DNA of 8,973 nt from Propionicimonas sp. (GTDB taxonomy: Bacteria; Actinomycetota; Actinomycetes; Propionibacteriales; Propionibacteriaceae). The position numbers were made by a program, and so were the translations under genes. Each line of letters opens with the position of its first letter. Within the stretch, counting starts at the first letter, position 1. The notes beneath the pieces were generated by a model that worked only from the letters and a program-made list of their open reading frames with translations, was not told where the DNA came from and did not search any database. Shown piece after piece: positions 1 to 4,663 of this stretch. The stretch is from the NCBI GenBank assembly GCA_031119515.1, contig JAVHXR010000092.1, positions 1-8,973 on the forward strand, given 5' to 3'.

Positions 1-678
1 CTGTTCATCGTCGAGGGCGACTCGGCACTCGGCACCGCCAAGCTCGCCAGGTCCAGCGAGTTCCAGGCGTTGCTGCCGATCCGCGGGAAGATCCTCAACG
101 TCCAGAAGGCGTCGGTCGGCGACATGCTGAAGAACGCGGAGTGCGCCTCGATCATCCAGGTCGTCGGGGCCGGTTCCGGACGCAGCTTCGACGTCGAGTC
201 GGCCCGCTACAACAAGATCATCTTCATGGCCGACGCCGACTCCGACGGTGCCCACATCCGCTGCCTGCTGACTACCCTGTTCTTCAAGTACATGCGGCCG
301 CTGGTCGAGGCCGGCAGGGTGTTCACCGCCGTCCCGCCGCTGCACCGGTTCGAGGTGACCAATCCTCGCAAGGGGCAGGAGAAGTACCAGTACACCTACT
401 CCGAGGCCGAGTACCGCCGCAAGCTCGCCGAACTGACCAAGCGCGGGATCGCGTTCAAGGAGCCGCAACGCTACAAGGGCCTGGGGGAGATGGACGCCGA
501 CCAGCTCGCCGACACCACGATGAACCCACGCCACCGGACGCTGCGCCGGATCACGATCGACGAGGCGGCGGCGGCCGAGGCGGTGTTCGAGAAGCTGATG
601 GGCAACGACGTCGCGCCGCGCCGCCAGTTCATCATCGAGGGCGCCTACGCTCTCGATGCCGAACGCATCGACGCGTAG
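1..678 (+). CDS. parE: DNA topoisomerase IV / gyrase subunit B (ParE-type), C-terminal part
   Basis: This is the 3' end (225 residues) of an ATP-dependent type II topoisomerase B subunit, open at the left window edge. It would pair with a ParC/GyrA partner to pass one DNA duplex through another, relaxing supercoils or unlinking chromosomes. The fragment opens inside the TOPRIM domain with FIVEGDSALG (residues 2-11; E5 is the expected catalytic acid). The metal-binding DADSDGAHIR follows at 78-87 and the conserved RYKGLGEM at 157-164, before a C-terminal region ending at TAG. There is no large insertion like that of proteobacterial GyrB. EGDSALG in place of the usual EGDSAGG, and the ALLPIRGKILNVQK stretch, match the actinobacterial ParE-like branch as I remember it. 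Serine replaces the common valine in DADVDG. The N-terminal ATPase lies outside the window. The family is certain; parE rather than gyrB is likely. Confidence 0.9.
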   Translation: MFIVEGDSALGTAKLARSSEFQALLPIRGKILNVQKASVGDMLKNAECASIIQVVGAGSGRSFDVESARYNKIIFMADADSDGAHIRCLLTTLFFKYMRPLVEAGRVFTAVPPLHRFEVTNPRKGQEKYQYTYSEAEYRRKLAELTKRGIAFKEPQRYKGLGEMDADQLADTTMNPRHRTLRRITIDEAAAAEAVFEKLMGNDVAPRRQFIIEGAYALDAERIDA

Positions 679-723
679 CACCCGGGCGGTGGATGGGGGA
701 TGGCCCTGCGCCGCCGACGCTCC

Positions 724-729
724 TAGCCT
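724..729 (+). promoter_or_regulatory. Candidate -10 box of a leaderless ferritin transcript
   Basis: TAGCCT fits the actinobacterial -10 pattern TANNNT and is followed by exactly six bases and then the ferritin ATG. Transcription would therefore start at or next to the A of the ATG, giving a leaderless mRNA. The only Shine-Dalgarno-like run, GAGGG at 730-734, is one base from the ATG, too close for normal use, which favours the leaderless reading. No convincing -35 is seen (TGGCCC at 701-706 is weak). Confidence 0.45.
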
Positions 730-735
730 GAGGGC

Positions 736-1263
736 ATGAGCACCTTCACCGAGCTCCTCGGAGCGCAGGTCAGGAACGAGTTCGCCGCCTCCCAGCAGTA
801 CGCGGCCGTCGCGGTGTGGTTCGCGTCCCAGGACCTGCCGCAGCTGGCGCGCTACTTCTACCGCCAGTCCCTGGAGGAGCGGAACCACGCCATGATGATG
901 GTCCAGTACATGCTGGACCGGGACCTGCCGATCACCATCCCCGGCATCGACGACGTCCGCAACGACTTCGCGGCCCCGACCGACCCGATCGCCCTCGCCC
1001 TCGCGCAGGAGAAGCAGGTCACCGCCAGCATCGAGGCCCTCTTCGCCGCCGCCCGCACCGAGGGCGACCCGCTGGGCGAGCAGTTCATGCTGTGGTTCCT
1101 CAAGGAACAGGTGGAGGAGGTGGCTTCGATGGCTACCCTCCTCAACGTCGCCGAGCGCGCCGGCGAGAACTGGTTCGACCTGGAGAACTACGTCGCCAGG
1201 GAGAGCATCGGGGACGGTGGCAACGACCCGGCGGCGCCGCCGGCGGCCGGAGGCGCGCTCTAG
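736..1263 (+). CDS. Non-haem ferritin (iron storage)
   Basis: This 175-residue protein matches the usual length and four-helix pattern of bacterial ferritins. It should oxidise Fe(II) and store the iron as a mineral inside a 24-subunit cytoplasmic cage. All ferroxidase ligands are visible at the spacing known from E. coli FtnA, shifted by two or three residues: E15, Y22, E47 and H50 (in LEERNHA), E91, Q124 and E127 (in LKEQVEEV). No haem-ligand methionine is evident at the position expected for bacterioferritin, so the non-haem (BfrB/FtnA) type is preferred. The last 20 or so residues are rich in Gly, Ala and Pro and probably disordered, like the tail of mycobacterial BfrB. The gene starts 57 bp after the topoisomerase stop and probably has its own promoter, with a hairpin following the stop. 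I see no convincing IdeR/DtxR iron box. Confidence 0.93.
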   Translation: MSTFTELLGAQVRNEFAASQQYAAVAVWFASQDLPQLARYFYRQSLEERNHAMMMVQYMLDRDLPITIPGIDDVRNDFAAPTDPIALALAQEKQVTASIEALFAAARTEGDPLGEQFMLWFLKEQVEEVASMATLLNVAERAGENWFDLENYVARESIGDGGNDPAAPPAAGGAL

Positions 1264-1273
1264 CTCGGTCGGC

Positions 1274-1298
1274 CACCGTGCCGGGTGCGGCGACGGTG
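1274..1298 (+). terminator. Hairpin terminator after ferritin
   Basis: Ten bases after the ferritin stop, CACCGT (1274-1279) and GCCG (1280-1283) pair with CGGC (1288-1291) and ACGGTG (1293-1298). This makes a ten-base-pair stem with one bulged G (1292) and a GGTG loop. There is no T-tract, which is usual for actinobacterial intrinsic terminators. It separates the ferritin from the GNAT gene 70 bp further on. Confidence 0.5.
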
Positions 1299-1367
1299 CC
1301 TGCCGCGGGGCATCCCGGCGGAGCGTTCGTGGCCCGGGGCGGTGCCGGGGTCGGGGAGGATGTCCCC

Positions 1368-1877
1368 ATGGCTGCGCCGCCGAGCACGATCCGGCCCGGG
1401 ACCCCCGGGGACGACGCCGTGTGCCTGCAGGTGATCCGTGCCGGGTTCGCGACCGTGGCCGAGGAGTTGGGATTCACCGCCGCGACCCACCCGAGGTTCC
1501 CGGCGTACTGGTCGGCGGAGCGGTTCGCGCGGGCCCGCGGGCGGGAGGGGCAGCTGCTGGTCGCCGAGGCGGGCGGTGTGGTGGTCGGCTGCTGCTTCGC
1601 CGGCCCGGGCCCGGACGGCGACGGCTGGGTGCTGAACCGTCTCGCCGTCCTGCCCACGGCGCGGCACCGGGGGATCGGCGCCGGGCTGGTCCGGGCGGCC
1701 GCCGGTGAGGCTGTCCGGCACCGGGCCGGCTCGCTCGGGCTCTCGATCGTCGCCGCCAACCACCGGCTGGGGCGGTGGTACCACGAGCTCGGGTTCGAAC
1801 TGGTCTCGACCACCCGGCCGGAGACGCTTCCGTTCGACGTCGCCGAGTACCGCCTCCACCTCTGTCGGGGCAGCTGA
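1368..1877 (+). CDS. GNAT-family N-acetyltransferase
   Basis: This predicted 169-residue cytoplasmic enzyme would transfer an acetyl group from acetyl-CoA to an amine of unknown identity. The start is ATG 1368, seven bases after a strong Shine-Dalgarno GGGGAGGA (1353-1360). The reading frame stays open far upstream, but that part overlaps the ferritin gene. The fold is recognisable: an N-terminal strand and helix (STIRPGTPGDDAVCLQVI, residues 6-23), the beta-hairpin LLVAEAGGVVVGCCFAG (63-79), and motif A with strand LNRLAVLPTARHRGIGAGL (89-107), where R99-x-x-G102-x-G104 is the pyrophosphate-binding loop of acetyl-CoA. Motif B follows as NHRLGRWYHELGFELV (131-146), with Y138 at the usual catalytic or CoA-contact position. 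Substrate cannot be inferred. The gene is convergent with the protease gene, 48 bp away, and its stop codon lies inside the shared hairpin. Confidence 0.88.
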   Translation: MAAPPSTIRPGTPGDDAVCLQVIRAGFATVAEELGFTAATHPRFPAYWSAERFARARGREGQLLVAEAGGVVVGCCFAGPGPDGDGWVLNRLAVLPTARHRGIGAGLVRAAAGEAVRHRAGSLGLSIVAANHRLGRWYHELGFELVSTTRPETLPFDVAEYRLHLCRGS

Positions 1878-1915
1878 CCGGCGGCAGGCGCGGTCAGCCC
1901 AGCCCCGGCGGGGTT
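1873..1915. terminator. Bidirectional terminator between GNAT and protease genes
   Basis: Two hairpins fill the 48-bp convergent gap. The first is perfect: GCTGACCG (1873-1880) pairs with CGGTCAGC (1891-1898) around a ten-base loop, and the GNAT stop TGA (1875-1877) lies in its left arm. The second is AGCCCC (1901-1906) with GGGGTT (1910-1915), one G-T pair and a three-base loop. The perfect dyad works equally from either strand, so it could end both transcripts. Confidence 0.5.
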
Positions 1916-1925
1916 CGAGGCGCTG

Positions 1926-2729
1926 CTAGGGCAGGGTCACGAACTGCCCCAGGAACTGTCGGGCCGAGGGGGTGTCCAGACGGTAGGTGCGGTTGGTCGC
2001 CCGGCACCAACGGTCGGTGCCGAGCGTCGTCGAGACCACGAGGTTGCTGTCCACGCCACCGAGGAAGTGGGGACCGCCCGAGTCACCGTTGCAGACGCCG
2101 CCGTCGCCGGTCGACGGGTTCTGTGAGAGCTCGAGCGTCGCCGGCCTGAGCGACTGGAAGCCCTGCTGGGCGTAGCGACGAAGGCCGTCGCGGCCCTGGT
2201 TCGCGTGCGGCCCGCCGGTCTTGTCGGTGCGCACGGCGCCGTAGCCGACGGTGGTGAACGCCAGGTCGTCCAGCTGGTGGCTCGCCTTGAGCTGGTCGAG
2301 CAGGCCGGCGGCGGGCAGTTCGGCCGGTGCGACTCCCGGGGAGCTGTCCAGCACCAGCACTGCGATGTCGTGGGGATCGGACTGCCCGCCCGAACCCCAC
2401 AAGGGGTGCTTCGTCGCGGTGCCGGCGACGAGTCCGGCCGGCGAGGCGGCATCCTCGTCGTAGGCCGGCTCGAACGACACCCAGTACGGACTCCCGACGC
2501 TCTCGAGGACGTCCACGCAGTGGGCCACGGTGAGGAACACCCGGTCGGAGATCAGGGTGCCCGAGCAGGTGATGTCGGGCCCGGGGCTGTCGGGGTTGCG
2601 GTCGATCACCACCACCCCGACGTTCGGGTGGAGTCCGCCATCGGGTTCACCGAAGGTGACGGCCGCCGCCGGTCCGGCGCCGGCGCAGGCCAGGGCGAGG
2701 GTGAGTACTGGGATGAGAGATCGGCGCAT
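1926..2729 (-). CDS. Secreted S1-family (chymotrypsin-fold) serine protease
   Basis: This 267-residue exported serine protease has a short Sec signal peptide: MRRS, a hydrophobic core, then GPAAA with likely cleavage after A23. The catalytic triad is complete: H70 in TVAHC, D121 in DPHDIAVL and S217 in NGDSGGP. Cysteine pairs C55/C71 and C213/C242 fit the canonical S1 disulfides. The start ATG 2729 has the Shine-Dalgarno GAGGAGG a few bases upstream; the longer upstream reading frame overlaps the haloperoxidase 3' end and hides the signal peptide. The mature protein would begin near VTFGEPDGG..HPNVG, a known bacterial variant without the IVGG activation end of trypsin. The residue equivalent to trypsin Asp189 is Gly211, and the usual SWG after the active-site strand is STT, so Arg/Lys specificity is unlikely. 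The role is unknown. It lies 92 bp downstream of the haloperoxidase but beyond a strong hairpin. Confidence 0.9.
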   Translation of the reverse strand: MRRSLIPVLTLALACAGAGPAAAVTFGEPDGGLHPNVGVVVIDRNPDSPGPDITCSGTLISDRVFLTVAHCVDVLESVGSPYWVSFEPAYDEDAASPAGLVAGTATKHPLWGSGGQSDPHDIAVLVLDSSPGVAPAELPAAGLLDQLKASHQLDDLAFTTVGYGAVRTDKTGGPHANQGRDGLRRYAQQGFQSLRPATLELSQNPSTGDGGVCNGDSGGPHFLGGVDSNLVVSTTLGTDRWCRATNRTYRLDTPSARQFLGQFVTLP

Positions 2730-2795
2730 CGGGTGTCCTCCTCGGACTCGGTGGTGGGTAGTGGTGCGGCCCGCGCCGGGTGGCCGGGCGCCGGT

Positions 2796-2820
2796 CCGGG
2801 GCGGGGCCCGTCGGCCCCGG
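2796..2820 (-). terminator. Hairpin just after the haloperoxidase stop
   Basis: CCGGGGC (2796-2802) and GCCCCGG (2814-2820) form a perfect seven-base-pair stem with an 11-base loop, starting one base beyond the haloperoxidase stop on the minus strand. It could end or attenuate transcription before the protease gene. I saw no clear -10 box for the protease between 2730 and 2795, so read-through remains possible. Confidence 0.4.
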
Positions 2821-2821
2821 C

Positions 2822-4225
2822 TCAGATCTTGAGTGGGGCGCGGCTCCACCCCGCCCGGACCCCGCCCGCACCACCCGGTGCGGGGGGCAGGGTCCGCAGC
2901 ACCTGTGACGCGACCAGCCGGCCGTGGTCCAGCCCGACCTCCGCGGCATGGCGGAAGTGGAAGCCGACCCAGACGCGGGAGTCGGCGTTCTCCCGGGCCG
3001 CCTGCCAGAACCCGGTGAAGGACCGCCGCCGTGGCGTCGGGTCGTCGCAGCGCTGGCCCTCGGGCAGTGTGAGGCTGCAGGCGCGGAAGCGGACGCCGTC
3101 GGTGCCGAGCACCCTGGCAAGGACCGTCGCGGCGGCCGCGCCCTCGACGGCATGGGCCGAGTCGTGGTCGGGGATCGGCGGGGTGACGTCGAGCGGTGTC
3201 CAGGTCGCGTCCGGGCGGGTGGAAGGGTTGCCGTCACCCGCCGCCTCGCGGATCGCGGTCACCGGCCGCCAGAACGGGTGCGCGTACTTGACCGCGAGGG
3301 ACGCGACGTAGCCGTCGGCGAGCGCCATGTTCAGCAGCGCCATGAGCCTGGCGGATTCCCACTCGCCGAGGCCGCGGGTGACCGCGGCGCCGCGTGCGAT
3401 CCGGTTCCACTGCAGCGGGCTGCTCTCGAGCCAGAACCGGGCGGCTTCGGTCTGGTCGGCGGTTCGCGTGCTCGGGGTGGTGACCCCGTCGCCGCCCAGA
3501 GCCTTCACCTCCGCGAAGTCACTGGCGTACGCCCTGCTGGTGAGGCGGTAGGCGGGTTCGATGTGGAAGGCGGCCCGGCCTCGGAGGCCGAACGGCGTCA
3601 CCTCGCCCCAGCCGGGCCCTGCCGCGAAGGGGCGGTCCGGGGTGAACCGCCACTGTCCCGGCGCGGTGCCCTGGGGATAGTCCGGGACAAGCAGCGGGGT
3701 GTCCGAACCGTCGCCGGCCCGGAGCCTGAGGATCGCCCTCCCGGCGGCGCTGCCCACTCCGACGCCCCGCTCCGTCGCCGCCCCGGAGGGCAGTGCTCCC
3801 AACTCGGCGGCGTAGGCGTCCTCGACAACCTTCAGCGCGCTCGCGCGGCAGTCGGCGAACATCTCGGGGAGCTCGGTCACGGTGGCGACGAGCACCGTGC
3901 GCGCTGCGGCAGCGACCGCCGCCGGGGCCGAGGCGCCGCGGGTTCGCACCAGCGGGTCGCCGTAGGACCGGTAGCGAGGCTCGATCGCGTTCAGCGCGTT
4001 GTGGACGGCCAGGGAGGTCATGGCGTACATCCGGGACTCGTGCAGGGCGTCGTTGGCCGGCGAGATGCAGGCCGCCAACGCGGTCTGGCCGGCGATGGCC
4101 GACCAGCGCAGGACGGTGCTGGGCCTCGGCGCCGCGGCCTCCGCGGCCGGGGCGGGCAGCAGGCCCGCGAGCAGTCCGCCGGCTACGACGCCACCGACGA
4201 GGCGGCGGCTGGCGAGGGAGAGCAT
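2822..4225 (-). CDS. Exported vanadium-dependent haloperoxidase / PAP2-type acid phosphatase family protein
   Basis: This 467-residue protein has the vanadate/phosphate-binding site shared by vanadium haloperoxidases and PAP2 phosphatases. The residues match fungal vanadium chloroperoxidase in order and close spacing: K313 and R320 (KYAHPFWRP), S356 and H358 (DSAHAV), R417 and H423 (SRVWVGFH). The usual PSGH is DSAH here, so Ser and His are kept while Pro and Gly are lost; I recall this form from a subset of actinobacterial homologues. It could oxidise halides with peroxide or hydrolyse phosphate esters; sequence alone does not decide. The N-terminus (LASRRLVGG, hydrophobic core, PAPAAEAAA) is a signal peptide, likely cut near residue 30-32. 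The RR pair gives weak Tat potential. C383 and C393 may form a disulfide. Start ATG 4225 is preferred because GAAGGGAG lies five bases upstream and the signal peptide begins there. Confidence 0.85.
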   Translation of the reverse strand: MLSLASRRLVGGVVAGGLLAGLLPAPAAEAAAPRPSTVLRWSAIAGQTALAACISPANDALHESRMYAMTSLAVHNALNAIEPRYRSYGDPLVRTRGASAPAAVAAAARTVLVATVTELPEMFADCRASALKVVEDAYAAELGALPSGAATERGVGVGSAAGRAILRLRAGDGSDTPLLVPDYPQGTAPGQWRFTPDRPFAAGPGWGEVTPFGLRGRAAFHIEPAYRLTSRAYASDFAEVKALGGDGVTTPSTRTADQTEAARFWLESSPLQWNRIARGAAVTRGLGEWESARLMALLNMALADGYVASLAVKYAHPFWRPVTAIREAAGDGNPSTRPDATWTPLDVTPPIPDHDSAHAVEGAAAATVLARVLGTDGVRFRACSLTLPEGQRCDDPTPRRRSFTGFWQAARENADSRVWVGFHFRHAAEVGLDHGRLVASQVLRTLPPAPGGAGGVRAGWSRAPLKI

Positions 4226-4290
4226 CGTGACTCCCTTCGGGGTGGGGATCTGGTGCCACGAAGCTACGGAAGGTCCACGGGGGTGCGCCT

Positions 4291-4310
4291 GACCATTTCT
4301 GACTATTTCT
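4291..4310. repeat. Tandem 10-bp direct repeat in the haloperoxidase/DUF4242 divergent region
   Basis: GACCATTTCT (4291-4300) is followed at once by GACTATTTCT (4301-4310), differing at one base. The ten-base period is one helical turn, and the block is AT-rich in a strongly GC-rich window. It lies 66 bp upstream of the haloperoxidase start and 54 bp before the DUF4242 -10 box. It could be a tandem operator of the kind bound by OmpR/PhoB-type regulators, which is inference only. Confidence 0.5.
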
Positions 4311-4342
4311 CCCGCCTCGGCGAGTAGGCAGTAATCGTCATG

Positions 4343-4369
4343 CGCGGGTCGTTCACGCCCGCGTAGGGT
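4343..4369 (+). promoter_or_regulatory. Promoter with abutting 21-bp dyad for the DUF4242 gene
   Basis: TAGGGT (4364-4369) is a TANNNT -10 box that would start transcription near 4376, leaving about 15 bases of leader and placing the Shine-Dalgarno correctly. Touching it upstream is the perfect dyad CGCGGG (4343-4348), nine bases, CCCGCG (4358-4363). The dyad covers the space between -10 and -35, where a repressor or activator would control the gene. No canonical -35 is present, which would suit an activator-dependent promoter or a non-housekeeping sigma factor. Confidence 0.45.
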
Positions 4370-4390
4370 GAACCACCGAAGGAGGTCCGG

Positions 4391-4663
4391 ATGCCCATCT
4401 TCATGGTCGAGCGCCACTTCGCAGAAGACCTCGAACCGACCGCCGACGAGGCCGTGCGGATCAACGAGATCAACGACGAGGAAGGCGTGCAGTGGCTGGT
4501 CTCGTTCCTCTCGGCGGACAAGCGGCGGACGTACTGCCTCTACGAGGCCGAGTCGATCGAGGCGATCCTGCGCGCCGCCGAGCGGGCCGGGATTCCCGCC
4601 GACGCCGTGGTCGAGGTGACCAACCGGATCATGCCGGACGGTTCACTCACCGGAGTCGTCTGA
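4391..4663 (+). CDS. DUF4242 (SCO4226-like, putative nickel-binding) small protein
   Basis: This 90-residue cytoplasmic protein has no signal peptide or membrane segment. Start ATG 4391 is fixed by a near-perfect Shine-Dalgarno AAGGAGGT (4379-4386), the strongest in the window, suggesting high expression. The opening MPIFMVERHF, the central WLVSFLSADKRRTYCLYEA (36-54) and the AAERAGIPADAVVEV region (61-75) match the DUF4242 family as I know it, a small ferredoxin-like fold. Its Streptomyces coelicolor member SCO4226 was described as a nickel-binding protein. Whether this one binds nickel is not shown; H9 and C49 are the only His and Cys and could be ligands. The gene diverges from the haloperoxidase and its last 21 bases overlap the 3' end of the LAL regulator on the other strand. 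Confidence 0.82.
   Translation: MPIFMVERHFAEDLEPTADEAVRINEINDEEGVQWLVSFLSADKRRTYCLYEAESIEAILRAAERAGIPADAVVEVTNRIMPDGSLTGVV

Noticed and set aside
717..735. Possible IdeR/DtxR iron box at the ferritin promoter
   Set aside because: Only the TAGCCT core matches the IdeR palindrome; the flanking half-sites do not, and the hexamer is better explained as a -10 box.
2686..2729. Lipobox around Cys15 of the protease signal peptide
   Set aside because: The residues before Cys (Ala-Leu-Ala) fit a lipobox poorly, and a normal AAA cleavage site follows at residue 23.
2730..2849. Upstream start for the protease
   Set aside because: It would overlap the haloperoxidase 3' end and bury the signal peptide 40 residues into the protein; ATG 2729 has GAGGAGG and begins the signal peptide directly.
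2924..4327. Long plus-strand open frame (467 codons) opposite the haloperoxidase
   Set aside because: It is low-complexity Arg/Gly-rich translation without motifs; the opposite strand holds all the conserved haloperoxidase residues.
4226..4417. Upstream start for the haloperoxidase
   Set aside because: It would run through the tandem repeat and into the DUF4242 gene, and would place the signal peptide internally.
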